Assembly (NCBI GenBank): GCA_937916125.1
Contig: CALGGE010000099.1
Location: 1 to 43,656 of the forward strand
DNA: 43,656 nucleotides
Direction of reading: 5' to 3'
Source: an uncultured Elusimicrobia bacterium
GTDB taxonomy: Bacteria > Elusimicrobiota > Endomicrobiia > Endomicrobiales > Endomicrobiaceae
Positions within the stretch are counted from its first letter, which is position 1; every line of letters starts with the position of its first letter. The translations under genes and the position numbers were made by a program. The notes below the pieces were generated by a model. It did no database searches, was not told where the DNA came from, and saw only the letters and a program-made list of their open reading frames with translations. Positions 24,216 through 33,214 of the stretch are shown here, in pieces.

Positions 24216-24790
24216 ATTTTTGTTTTCTCCTTTGAAATGTCTTTTGAAATATCTTGCATTTTGTTTTCGAGTTCTTTGCTGATTTTGCCGAAATTTTTAA
24301 CGGTTGCCATTCCTTCTTTAATATCCTTTGATACGTTTTTTAAATTTATTCCGTACAAAAATTTAGGAACGTATTTACCGAACATCGGAAGAGCTTTTGA
24401 CGACACATCCGAAACATATTCCGCTTTCACTCTGATATCACTTATTATTCCTACGGTTCTGTCTATCGTAGGAATGACAAAATTTACGGAAATAATAAAA
24501 CCCAACAACGCTCCGAGAAACGCTCCGGCAATTTTATCAAATAAAGATAAATACAGGAACTTAACTATTTTAAGAACTATTATACCCGTAATAAAAATAA
24601 TTACGGCAGTTGCAACAAAAACAAAATAATAATTAATTCCTTCCTGATAAGGATACCTTTCCGCAAGAAGTGCCGAGAAAAAACCTGCCGACACGGCAAA
24701 AAAACTTTTAATTATTCCCGCAGAATAACCTATGTACAAAAACAACAATAATATTAAAATTATCGTAATGTTTACCGCTGTGGTTAACAT
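24212..24790 (-). CDS. CvpA-family membrane protein
   Basis: 192 residues with four hydrophobic segments in the first ~115 (for example ITIILILLLFLYIGYSAGIIKSFF and VFVATAVIIFITGIIVLKIV) and the family region AGAFLGALLGFIISVNF; the C-terminal half is a soluble, lysine-rich helix. CvpA relatives affect colicin V production and envelope homeostasis; the mechanism is unknown. It overlaps the DUF1015 gene by 7 nt and hisG by 4 nt, so the three genes are tightly coupled. Confidence 0.82.
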   Translation of the reverse strand: MLTTAVNITIILILLLFLYIGYSAGIIKSFFAVSAGFFSALLAERYPYQEGINYYFVFVATAVIIFITGIIVLKIVKFLYLSLFDKIAGAFLGALLGFIISVNFVIPTIDRTVGIISDIRVKAEYVSDVSSKALPMFGKYVPKFLYGINLKNVSKDIKEGMATVKNFGKISKELENKMQDISKDISKEKTKI

Positions 24791-26004
24791 ACTCTGTGTA
24801 TTACTATACCGCTTGCCAGTTTAGGAAAGAAGTAAGTAGATTTCTGAGGCATATTTTCATTATTTAAAGCAATTTCTTTTATTGATTCCACAGGCGTCGC
24901 CGGAACCATAATCGCTATCTTATTCGTTTTCTTGGCAAGTTCAACGGCTTCGTTTTCGTCTTTAACATAAACATATCTGTCTGCCGGAACCTGTTCCTTA
25001 GGTATCAAAATATTGTGAAGAATACTTACGCCCAAATTTCTGAAAGCTTCACAATTGTCAGGCATTGCTTTCTTCAAAAGTTCGGTATCTTTAATAACAA
25101 GAGTTCTGCATTTGCCGTCTTTATATACCAAAATCGGCTGAACTTTTTCGTTCTGCATTTTATGAAAATCTTCACCCGGTAAAACATTAAAATATTTTTC
25201 GATATTTTCTTCCAAGTTTGCCGGTTCTTCAATAACTCTGTGCGTAGGCCATATTGAAATTCCCTCGTCTTCCATCGGACACAAGAATGCTAAAACATAT
25301 CCGTACTCCTTTGTGTCAGAGAAATCTTCTTTTATTCCTTTAATATATTGAAGATAATTCCATGAAGTTTCATATCTGTGATGACCGTCGGCAATAAAAG
25401 TTTTTTTATCTTTTAAAGTTTTTTCTACTTCTTCTATAATTTTTTCGTCGTCAACAACCCATAATTTATGGTTGGTCTGCTCTTTATCGGAAGCAACGGA
25501 AGACGGTTCTTTTTTTGCAATCTCTTTGCAAAGATTAACTATCCCGTTATTGTCGTCGTTAAACAATAAAAATATCGGGCTTAAATTTGCTTCAACGGCT
25601 TTTAAAAGATTCAGTCTGTCTTCTTTCGGAGCGGAAAGAGTTTTTTCATGAGCTTTAACTGCTCCGCCGTGAGGATTTTCTATTTTAAGAGCGGCAAAAA
25701 AACCGCGTCTTACCATTTTTCTGCCGTGATCGATAAATTCCTGTTCGTAAAAATACAATGAGGGTTTGTTTTCCTGCAACAAAATACCTTTTGCAAGCCA
25801 GTCTTTAAATAAAACACTTGCCTGTTCATATTTATTTTTTGAACCTTCGGCGTCGGAAAGTTCCAGCTTTACCATATTGTTTTCGGATGCTTTCTTTAAA
25901 TTTTCTTTTTCTTCCGGACTTATCACGTCGTAGGGAGGACAAATCTCCGCAGTTATATTTTTCTTTGCATACCTTACACCGTTAAATGCTTTTACTGTTG
26001 CCAT
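24784..26004 (-). CDS. DUF1015 family protein
   Basis: 406 residues of the widespread DUF1015 family: N-terminal VKAFNGVRYA...ICPPYDVISPEE, a central FFAALKIENPHGGAVKAHEKTLSAPKEDRLNLL, and the highly conserved FIADGHHRYETSWNYL. The DGHHRYE string resembles the active-site style of ParB/SerK-like folds, but no activity is assigned here. It is first in a DUF1015-cvpA-hisG operon behind a near-consensus promoter. Confidence 0.9.
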   Translation of the reverse strand: MATVKAFNGVRYAKKNITAEICPPYDVISPEEKENLKKASENNMVKLELSDAEGSKNKYEQASVLFKDWLAKGILLQENKPSLYFYEQEFIDHGRKMVRRGFFAALKIENPHGGAVKAHEKTLSAPKEDRLNLLKAVEANLSPIFLLFNDDNNGIVNLCKEIAKKEPSSVASDKEQTNHKLWVVDDEKIIEEVEKTLKDKKTFIADGHHRYETSWNYLQYIKGIKEDFSDTKEYGYVLAFLCPMEDEGISIWPTHRVIEEPANLEENIEKYFNVLPGEDFHKMQNEKVQPILVYKDGKCRTLVIKDTELLKKAMPDNCEAFRNLGVSILHNILIPKEQVPADRYVYVKDENEAVELAKKTNKIAIMVPATPVESIKEIALNNENMPQKSTYFFPKLASGIVIHRVC

Positions 26005-26035
26005 TTTATGCTCCTTTCAATTAAAATGTTTTTTA

Positions 26036-26064
26036 ATTTTACATAATATCGCCCGTATTGTCAA
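26036..26064 (-). promoter_or_regulatory. Promoter of the DUF1015-cvpA-hisG operon
   Basis: Near-consensus TTGACA (26059-26064), 17-nt spacer, TAAAAT (26036-26041). AAGGAG precedes the ATG. Confidence 0.87.
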
Positions 26065-26074
26065 AGAAAAAAAA

Positions 26075-26104
26075 TTACAACTTATTTTTAAAATTTTGTA
26101 TAAT
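26075..26104 (+). promoter_or_regulatory. recG promoter (leaderless start)
   Basis: TTACAA (26075-26080), 18-nt spacer, TATAAT (26099-26104). The predicted +1 coincides with ATG 26111. It is divergent from the DUF1015 promoter. Confidence 0.7.
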
Positions 26105-26110
26105 ATGTGT

Positions 26111-28210
26111 ATGAACTTATCAGATGATGTTAAATTTATTAAAGGCGTAGGACCGAAAAGAGCAGCCGCCCTTGCCAAGCTGAATATACGTACGGTTGAA
26201 GACCTGATAACTTTTTTCCCGAGGACATATCAGGACAGGACAAAAGTTACAAAAATATCCGATATCGTATTTAATAACCAATATTGTATTTTCGGCAAAA
26301 TAAAAAACGCCTATTCAAATAATGTATCAAAAAATATTTCATTGTTTATAGCGGATATTTCGGACGGTTCAAGAGATATTTCCGCCGTGTTTTACAGAAA
26401 AACTTCGCCATACTCAAAATATGATATTTTCGCGAGTATGCGACAAAATTTTCAACCGGGCAAATACGTATATATATACGGAACTTTTGAATATAAATTT
26501 GCACGAAGACAAATTACCGTCGAAGATTATGAAATTGTCGAAAACGCAACGGATATTCCCAAAACTTTTAATAAACTTGTTCCCGTTTATGATTTAACTT
26601 CCGGCATTTCACAAAAAAATATGCTGACTTATACAACGGCTGCCGTAGATACGGCCGCACATTTATATCCGGATGCGATTTCCGATAATCCTAAGTACAA
26701 AACACGCCTTATGCCCATAGTACGGGCGATAAAACAACTGCATTTCCCGTCGTCTCTCGAAGAGGCTGAACTTGCAAGAAAATCTTTTGCACTGCAGGAA
26801 TTTCTGTTAATGCAAATAATTCTCACTAAAGCCCGTCAAAAAAATACCGTTAAACAAAAAACAAACTCGTATAAAGTAACAAGAGAATTTTTAACACCTT
26901 TCAAAAATAAATTAAAATTTGAATTTACCAAAGGTCAGAAAAAAGCAATAAATGAAATTTTTTCGGACATGACCGGGCCCAAAGGAATGAACAGAATGTT
27001 GATGGGAGACGTCGGTTCGGGAAAGACTGTTGTTGCACTGAGCGCAATTCTTCTTGCAATAGAAAACGGTTATCAGGCTGCGATTGTTGCACCGACGGAA
27101 ATTCTGGCGGAACAACATTATCTTACATTTAAAAATATGCTTGAGGGCTTAAATATAAAGATGGAGCTTGTAACATCTTCCTGTTTAAGAACAAAGAAAA
27201 AACGCGACGAAATTTTAAACGATATAGAAACCGGAAAAACCAATATTATTGTCGGTACTCACTCCGTTATGGAAGAAAGAGTAAAATTCAAAAATTTAAG
27301 TCTTGCGGTTATCGACGAACAGCACAGATTCGGCGTAATGCAGAAAGCGGCACTTCTTGCAAAAGGTTCCGTTATAGATATACTTATGATGACGGCTACT
27401 CCCATACCGAGGGGACTGGCAATGACAATGTACGGAGAAATATCCATAAGCGTAATAAAAGAATTGCCGCCGAACAGAATACCGATAAAAACGTTCTGTT
27501 TCTCCGAGCAACAGGCTTACACGGAAGCACTTGAAGAAATATCGAAAGGCAACCAAGTTTTTATAGTGTATCCTCTTATAGATGAAAGCGATAAAACCGA
27601 ATTAAAGTCGGCAGTTAAGGAAGCAGAAACTCTTGCCGCGACCGTTTTTAAAAACAACAGAATTGCACTTCTGCACGGAAAAATGTCGCCCAAAGAAAAA
27701 AACGATATAATGCAACGATTTAAAAATAAAGAATTTGATGTTTTGGCAGCAACTACGGTAATTGAAGTAGGTATAGATATTCCAAATGCCACAATGATAA
27801 TAATTCAGCATGCAGACAGATACGGGCTTGCAACTCTTCATCAGTTACGCGGACGTGTGGGCAGAGGTTCAAAACAGTCTTACTGCATACTTGTATCAAA
27901 TGCCAAAGGACAAAACTCCGCTCAAAGGTTGGCAATAATGACACGAACAAATGACGGTTTTAAAATTGCCGAAGAAGATTTAAAAATGCGCGGACCGGGA
28001 GAATTCACCGGTACAATGCAACACGGGTTTCCCGAATTTAAGGCAGGCGACATCGTAAAGGATGTGGAAATTATCGAATATACCAAAAATATAGCTCAAG
28101 ATATTATCAAAAACGATCCGACACTGTCTTTACCCGAGAACTCAAAAATCAAACAACTTATAAGCAGCAACAAATATTGTGAATTGTCGAAAATTATTCA
28201 GGTAGGCTAA
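26111..28210 (+). CDS. recG: ATP-dependent DNA helicase RecG
   Basis: Superfamily 2 helicase that rescues stalled replication forks and branched DNA. With this start it has 699 residues: wedge/OB domain with GVGPKRAAALAKL and FFPRTYQDRT, Walker A LMGDVGSGKT (~297-306), DEQHRFGV as motif II, TATPIPRGLAMTMYG as motif III, IEVGIDIPNATMIII and RLRGRVGRG-type HQLRGRVGRG as motifs V-VI, and the C-terminal GEFTGTMQHGFPEF. In-frame TTG 26096 and ATG 26105 overlap the -10 box region, so ATG 26111 is preferred; no SD is visible. Confidence 0.95.
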   Translation: MNLSDDVKFIKGVGPKRAAALAKLNIRTVEDLITFFPRTYQDRTKVTKISDIVFNNQYCIFGKIKNAYSNNVSKNISLFIADISDGSRDISAVFYRKTSPYSKYDIFASMRQNFQPGKYVYIYGTFEYKFARRQITVEDYEIVENATDIPKTFNKLVPVYDLTSGISQKNMLTYTTAAVDTAAHLYPDAISDNPKYKTRLMPIVRAIKQLHFPSSLEEAELARKSFALQEFLLMQIILTKARQKNTVKQKTNSYKVTREFLTPFKNKLKFEFTKGQKKAINEIFSDMTGPKGMNRMLMGDVGSGKTVVALSAILLAIENGYQAAIVAPTEILAEQHYLTFKNMLEGLNIKMELVTSSCLRTKKKRDEILNDIETGKTNIIVGTHSVMEERVKFKNLSLAVIDEQHRFGVMQKAALLAKGSVIDILMMTATPIPRGLAMTMYGEISISVIKELPPNRIPIKTFCFSEQQAYTEALEEISKGNQVFIVYPLIDESDKTELKSAVKEAETLAATVFKNNRIALLHGKMSPKEKNDIMQRFKNKEFDVLAATTVIEVGIDIPNATMIIIQHADRYGLATLHQLRGRVGRGSKQSYCILVSNAKGQNSAQRLAIMTRTNDGFKIAEEDLKMRGPGEFTGTMQHGFPEFKAGDIVKDVEIIEYTKNIAQDIIKNDPTLSLPENSKIKQLISSNKYCELSKIIQVG

Positions 28211-28292
28211 CCGAAAATTCTGCATTTTTATGCAGCAGAAAGCACACCCGATTGATTTTTATAACAGTAAGTCCGATATGTGAGGTATATTG

Positions 28293-28376
28293 ATGCTAAA
28301 AAGAACTTTAGCCAAAACAACAAAAGACGTTTCAAAAATAAAATCGGTTAAAAAAATTGAAAAGACGGTGAAATGA
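28293..28376 (+). CDS. Possible 27-residue basic peptide
   Basis: An ATG with GAGG 7 nt upstream opens a 27-codon frame ending in TGA. The product would be strongly basic (9 of 27 residues are Lys, 1 Arg), starting MLKRTLAKTTKDVSK. I know no family. It lies in the 239-nt gap between recG and yqeY. The good SD supports translation; the short length makes chance possible. Nothing else is evident in the gap apart from a small hairpin CTGCAT/ATGCAG just after recG. Confidence 0.35.
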   Translation: MLKRTLAKTTKDVSKIKSVKKIEKTVK

Positions 28377-28449
28377 AATAGACTTTTGTTAAAAATTTTG
28401 ATAAAATAAGCGAAGATAAAATAATAAACAATATCGGGAGAAAACAAAA

Positions 28450-28878
28450 ATGAATACAATTGAAAAATTAAAAGAAGATATGAAAACTTATATGAAAGCT
28501 AAAGATATGGTAAGCCTTAACACCGTTAGAGGAATACTCAATGAGATAAATGTAAGAGATTTAAAAGGAATAAAAATAAATGAGGAAGAAATAATAAAAG
28601 TTCTCAGAAGCGAAGCTAAAAAAAGAAAAGAATCCGTTGAAACTTTTCAGAAAGCCGGAAGAACGGATTTGAGCGAAAAGGAAGAAAAAGAATTAAAAAT
28701 AATTGAAGGATATCTTCCTGCGGAAATCTCCGACGAAGAATTAACCGCAAAGCTTAAAGAAGTTGTTGCTTCCTGCGAAGATAAAAGTTTCGGTACGGTT
28801 ATGAAAGCATCAATTGCCGCTCTTAAAGGTGCTGCCGACGGGAAAAGAATTTCCGCAATACTGAAACAAATACTTTAG
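28450..28878 (+). CDS. GatB/YqeY domain protein
   Basis: 142 residues of the YqeY family, related to the tRNA-binding tail domain of GatB. Motifs: KLKEDMKTYMKAKDMVSLNTVR near the start, EVLRSEAKKRKES-type VLRSEAKKRKES, YLPAEISDEEL and a C-terminal AALKGAADGKRISAILKQIL. Free-standing members are common and of unclear function, possibly tRNA-related. GGGAG precedes the ATG, and the methyltransferase gene starts 8 nt after the stop. Confidence 0.92.
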   Translation: MNTIEKLKEDMKTYMKAKDMVSLNTVRGILNEINVRDLKGIKINEEEIIKVLRSEAKKRKESVETFQKAGRTDLSEKEEKELKIIEGYLPAEISDEELTAKLKEVVASCEDKSFGTVMKASIAALKGAADGKRISAILKQIL

Positions 28879-28886
28879 AGATAATT

Positions 28887-30056
28887 ATGAAAAGTATAAT
28901 ATTAAAAAAATCCGAAGAGAAAAGAGTTAAATCGGGACATCAATGGATTTTCTCCAACGAAATAAAAGATATTTTAGGGAAACCGCAATCCGGTGAGATT
29001 GCGGAGTGTTATGATTTTTCCAATAATTTTATCGGAATAGGTTTTTATAATCCGCATTCTTTAATAGCATTTAGACTTATATCACAAAAAAATGAAATCG
29101 TTGACGTGAAATTTTGGCAGAACAAAATTGCTAAAGCATATGAACTGAGAAAATTTTTATATCCCGAACAAAATTCTTTCAGAGTTTTTTACGGCGAAAG
29201 CGACGGAATAAGCGGATTTATTCTCGACAAATATGAAGATTATTGCGTTGCACAGTTTATTTCAGCAGGTGCAGACAGAAACAAACATGATATTTTGGAA
29301 GCGGTTCAAAATGTTATTGAACCTAAAGGAATAATGGTTCGCAACGATTCCGCTTTGAGAAAACTTGAAGAATTACCGCAGGAAAATGAGGTGTATTCCG
29401 GTGAAATTCCCGACGATGTCATAATAACCGAAAACGATATAAAATATCACGTAAATATTAAGTCCGGACAGAAAACAGGTTTTTTCTTTGACCAAAGAGA
29501 TAACAGGAAATTACTTCAAAAATATTGTAAAGATAAAAAAGTTTTGGACTGTTTTACGCATACCGGTTCTTTCGGGCTTAACGCATTGAAAGCCGGTGCA
29601 AAGGAAGTAATATTTGTAGATTCTTCAAGACCGTCCTTGGAAATAGCTTCAAAAAATTATGAACTGAACGGCTATAAAAATTTTAACGGTATAGTTGCCG
29701 ACGCACAGGAATATATCTGTTCCAAAGAGGCAGCGGGAGAGAATTTTGAAGTTGTAAATATTGATCCGCCGGGACTTATTAAAAGTAAAAAAGATTTTTT
29801 TGCAGGATATAAACATTATGCCAAACTTAACGAACAGGCAATAAGATTATTAAAGAGCGGCGGGATATTTGCTACAAGTTCGTGTTCTCACCATTTGTCA
29901 CCGAGCGATTTTGTTAAAATGATAAGGGAAGCTTGTTCAAGAGCAGGGAAAACTGCAGTATTTTTGGAACTGTCCGCACAGGCAAAAGACCATCCCATAC
30001 TTATTTCAATGCCTGAGACACAATATCTTAAATTCGCCATACTGCGAATTTTATAA
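28887..30056 (+). CDS. RlmI-like 23S rRNA (cytosine-5) methyltransferase
   Basis: SAM-dependent rRNA methyltransferase of the RlmI/RlmK group. 389 residues: N-terminal PUA domain (SGHQWIFSNEI...), a linker with YGESDGISGFILDKYEDY, then the Rossmann core with KSGQKTGFFFDQRDNR, the SAM motif LDCFTHTGSFGLNALKAGA, the catalytic NIDPPGLIKSKKD and SSCSHHLS with the probable nucleophilic cysteine. All family features are present; the exact target base cannot be fixed from sequence. Confidence 0.9.
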   Translation: MKSIILKKSEEKRVKSGHQWIFSNEIKDILGKPQSGEIAECYDFSNNFIGIGFYNPHSLIAFRLISQKNEIVDVKFWQNKIAKAYELRKFLYPEQNSFRVFYGESDGISGFILDKYEDYCVAQFISAGADRNKHDILEAVQNVIEPKGIMVRNDSALRKLEELPQENEVYSGEIPDDVIITENDIKYHVNIKSGQKTGFFFDQRDNRKLLQKYCKDKKVLDCFTHTGSFGLNALKAGAKEVIFVDSSRPSLEIASKNYELNGYKNFNGIVADAQEYICSKEAAGENFEVVNIDPPGLIKSKKDFFAGYKHYAKLNEQAIRLLKSGGIFATSSCSHHLSPSDFVKMIREACSRAGKTAVFLELSAQAKDHPILISMPETQYLKFAILRIL

Positions 30057-30201
30057 CACATCGCTTTCTTAATTTAATTTTTATCATAAATTTTTATAAT
30101 TTCTTTGCGAAACAAGTCCCGGATGACATACCGAACGACGAGCCAAATAACAGCAGATACATAAACGGAATAACAAACTCCTAAAGATTCGAGTACTTCT
30201 T

Positions 30202-30240
30202 AAAGCAGGATTGCAATACTACGGCAGTTCTGCTTTTTTT
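30202..30240 (+). terminator. Terminator in the rlmI-purM gap (possible sRNA end)
   Basis: AAAGCAG (30202-30208) pairs with CTGCTTT (30230-30236), followed by T7. It ends either rlmI read-through or a short transcript of ~100-130 nt that could start after TATAAT at ~30096. The tract 30110-30200 has no protein gene. Confidence 0.75.
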
Positions 30241-30242
30241 CT

Positions 30243-30271
30243 TTGCATTTTCTTTTATATTATTATAAAAT
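30243..30271 (+). promoter_or_regulatory. purM operon promoter
   Basis: TTGCAT (30243-30248), 17-nt spacer, TAAAAT (30266-30271); AAGGAG lies 7 nt before the purM ATG. Confidence 0.72.
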
Positions 30272-30309
30272 ATAACATGACAATTTATAATCGACGTAAG
30301 GAGTATTAA

Positions 30310-31275
30310 ATGGCAATAACTTACAGAAAAGCCGGAGTAAATATTGATGCAGGTAATGATCTTGTCAAAAGACTTAAAAAGAAACTTCCGAAAGTCGGAG
30401 GTTTCGGCGGAGCGTTCCCTATCGACGGGACAAAATATAATTTGGTCAGCTCCACCGACGGCGTAGGAACTAAATTAAAAATAGCTTTTCTTGTAAATAA
30501 ACACGATACCGTCGGTATAGATTTGGTAGCAATGAACGTTAACGATATAATTTGCGTAGGAGCAAAACCTCTTTTCTTTTTGGATTATTTTGCATGCGGA
30601 AAACTTAATGTTGCGTTAACCGAAAAAGTTATCGGCGGAATTATTGCGGGATGCAAACAGGCAGACTCACAGCTTATCGGCGGAGAAACTGCGGAAATGC
30701 CGAGCTTCTATAAAGGCGAAGATTATGATTTGGCAGGTTTTGCCGTCGGTATTATAGAAAAAGGAAAAGAAATAACCGGGAAAGATATTAAAGACGGAGA
30801 TATTATAATCGGATTGCCGTCCAGCGGTCCTCATTCCAACGGATATTCTCTTATAAGAAAAGTTTTCTCGGAAAAAGAACTTAAAAAATATTCAAAACAA
30901 CTGTTAGCTCCGACGAGAATTTACGTAAAAGAAGTTCTTGCCGCACTAAAAAAATTCAACAACGGAAAAAATAAAAAAATATCAGGTATTGCACATATTA
31001 CCGGCGGAAGTTTCTACGATAAAATAGGGAGAATTTTACCCGAAAACGCACATGTAATAATAGATAAAAAATCATGGAAAGTTCCCGAAATATTTAAGAT
31101 TATTCAAAAAAAAGGGAATGTCCCCGAGAATGATATTTACAGAACGTTGAATATGGGTATAGGAATGACAATATTTGTCCGTCCTCAATATGCAAAAGAA
31201 ATAAATAAATTTTTTAAAGGCTCCAAGATTATAGGCTGTGTAAAAAAAGGTAACAAAGGAGTTGAATTGGTATGA
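30310..31275 (+). CDS. purM: Phosphoribosylformylglycinamidine cyclo-ligase
   Basis: AIR synthetase, fifth step of purine synthesis (FGAM to AIR, ATP-dependent). 321 residues: YRKAGVNIDAGNDLV, GGFGGAFPID, SSTDGVGTKLKIAF (ATP loop), AMNVNDIICVGAKPLFFLDY, GCKQADSQLIGGETAEMPSFY and GLPSSGPHSNGYSLIRKV, all family hallmarks. It is slightly shorter than the usual ~340. Its stop overlaps the purN start by 4 nt. Confidence 0.96.
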   Translation: MAITYRKAGVNIDAGNDLVKRLKKKLPKVGGFGGAFPIDGTKYNLVSSTDGVGTKLKIAFLVNKHDTVGIDLVAMNVNDIICVGAKPLFFLDYFACGKLNVALTEKVIGGIIAGCKQADSQLIGGETAEMPSFYKGEDYDLAGFAVGIIEKGKEITGKDIKDGDIIIGLPSSGPHSNGYSLIRKVFSEKELKKYSKQLLAPTRIYVKEVLAALKKFNNGKNKKISGIAHITGGSFYDKIGRILPENAHVIIDKKSWKVPEIFKIIQKKGNVPENDIYRTLNMGIGMTIFVRPQYAKEINKFFKGSKIIGCVKKGNKGVELV

Positions 31276-31886
31276 TTAAAAAACTTGCGGTTTTAATATC
31301 GGGTAACGGTTCAAATTTACAGGCGATTATAAACTCAACAAAAGACGGAATTCTTAAAGACGTCGCAAAGATTGCGGTTGTTATATCAAGCAATCCAGAT
31401 GCGTACGGTTTGGAAAGAGCTAAACAGGCAGGACTAAAAGCCGTTGCGTTGGATTACAAGAATATGCCCAAGGAACAGTATGACGAAGAAGTTTACAGGC
31501 ATATAAAGGAGTCCGGTGCCGATTTGGTATGTTTGGCAGGATATTTAAGAAAAATATCTCATAAGATTATCAGCGAATACAAATCAAAAATATTGAATAT
31601 TCATCCCGCATTGCTCCCCAAATACGGCGGTAAAGGAATGTACGGACATCATGTTCACGAAGCCGTAGTAAAAAACAAAGAGAAAAAATCGGGTGCTACC
31701 GTGCATTTTGTTGACGACGATTATGATACGGGCTATATCATAATGCAAAAAGAAGTTTTCTTAAACGAAGACGAAAGCCATGAAGATGTTGCAAAAAAAG
31801 TTCTTGTCGTAGAACATGAAATTTTCCCTCAGGCAATAAAGAAAGCCATTGAAAACGAACAGAAAAAAACAAATAAGGATAAATAA
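31272..31886 (+). CDS. purN: Phosphoribosylglycinamide formyltransferase
   Basis: Transfers formyl from 10-formyl-THF to GAR in purine synthesis. 204 residues: LISGNGSNLQAII (GAR phosphate binding), LAGYLRKIS, NIHPALLPKYGGKGMYGHHVHEAV containing the catalytic Asn/His, and SGATVHFVDDDYDTGYIIMQ with the catalytic aspartate. It is coupled to purM through ATGA, and purB starts at the next base after its stop (TAAATG). Confidence 0.96.
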   Translation: MIKKLAVLISGNGSNLQAIINSTKDGILKDVAKIAVVISSNPDAYGLERAKQAGLKAVALDYKNMPKEQYDEEVYRHIKESGADLVCLAGYLRKISHKIISEYKSKILNIHPALLPKYGGKGMYGHHVHEAVVKNKEKKSGATVHFVDDDYDTGYIIMQKEVFLNEDESHEDVAKKVLVVEHEIFPQAIKKAIENEQKKTNKDK

Positions 31887-33182
31887 ATGATACCAAGATA
31901 CGCAAAGCCGGAAATGGAAGCAATTTGGACTGACGAGAACAGATTCAAAATAATGTTGGAAGTTGAAATATTGGCGTCGGAAGCAATGGCAAAGTTGGGC
32001 GTTGTTCCGAAAGCCGCAATTGAAAAAGTAAGAAAGAAAGCTAAAATAAATAAGGACAGAATTAACGAAATAGAAAAGACAGTTAAACACGATGTTATAG
32101 CATTTTTGACAAGCGTTGTGGAAACCGTCGGACCTGAAGCGAGATTTTTGCATATGGGTATGACATCGTCGGATGTTTTGGATACTTCGCTTGCCGTTCA
32201 GATGAGGCAGGCTTGTCTTTTGTTGATAAAAGAAACAAAAGAACTGATGAAGATAACAAAAAAGTTGGCTTTCAAATATAAATTTACCCCCACCATGGGC
32301 AGAAGCCACGGCGTTCATGCCGAGCCTACTACTTTCGGTTTGAAAGTTGCCAATTGGTACAGCGAATTGTCACGTTCACTCGACAGATTAAACTATGCAT
32401 TGGAAACCGTCAGTTACGGAGCAATTTCCGGTGCCGTCGGAACATTTGCACATTTAAGCCCGAAAGTCGAAGAGTATGTTTGCAAAAAATTAAATCTTAA
32501 ACCGGAACCCGTTTCCACACAGATTGTTCCGCGTGACAGACACTCCATATTTTTATCCGCAATTGCTCACGTCGGAGCAAACCTTGAAAGGATCGCTCTT
32601 GAAATAAGACATTTACAGAGAACTGAAGTTGCCGAAGCCGAAGAACCTTTTACAAAAGGACAAAAAGGTTCGTCTGCCATGCCGCATAAAAGAAACCCGA
32701 TAATTTCCGAAAATATCTGCGGATTTGCAAGACTTTTAAGAGGATATGCCGTTACCGCAATGGAAAATATTGCTTTGTGGCACGAAAGAGATATCAGTCA
32801 TTCATCGACGGAAAGAATAATGATGCCCGATGCAACGATGGGGCTTTATTATATTTTGAAAAGAATGCAGGGACTTTTGAGCGGATTAAACGTATATCCG
32901 GAAAACATGAAAAAGAATCTGAACAAAACTCAGGATGTTATTTGTTCCGGAACAATGCTTTTGACGCTGGTAGATAAAGGCTTGACCAGAGAACAAGGCT
33001 ATGCGATTATGCAGAGATTGGCATTTTCGGCAAGAGAGAAAAATGTAAGCCTTGAGGAAGTTGCATTAAAAGACGAAGAAATAAGAAAATATATGAACGA
33101 AAAAGAAATCAGAAGAGACTGCGATATTGCACCGCACTTTAAAAACGTGGACTTTATATTTAAAAGAGTATTTAAAAAATAA
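31887..33182 (+). CDS. purB: Adenylosuccinate lyase
   Basis: Cleaves SAICAR and adenylosuccinate in the purine pathway. 431 residues of the fumarase/aspartase superfamily: MIPRYAKPEMEAIWTDENRF, MGMTSSDVLDTSLAVQ, GRSHGVHAEPTTFGLK (catalytic His) and the signature GSSAMPHKRNPI. It completes a contiguous purM-purN-purB unit. Length is standard. Confidence 0.97.
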   Translation: MIPRYAKPEMEAIWTDENRFKIMLEVEILASEAMAKLGVVPKAAIEKVRKKAKINKDRINEIEKTVKHDVIAFLTSVVETVGPEARFLHMGMTSSDVLDTSLAVQMRQACLLLIKETKELMKITKKLAFKYKFTPTMGRSHGVHAEPTTFGLKVANWYSELSRSLDRLNYALETVSYGAISGAVGTFAHLSPKVEEYVCKKLNLKPEPVSTQIVPRDRHSIFLSAIAHVGANLERIALEIRHLQRTEVAEAEEPFTKGQKGSSAMPHKRNPIISENICGFARLLRGYAVTAMENIALWHERDISHSSTERIMMPDATMGLYYILKRMQGLLSGLNVYPENMKKNLNKTQDVICSGTMLLTLVDKGLTREQGYAIMQRLAFSAREKNVSLEEVALKDEEIRKYMNEKEIRRDCDIAPHFKNVDFIFKRVFKK

Positions 33183-33214
33183 ATTAAATCCGTAGGATTT
33201 TTTTTGGGGGAATA

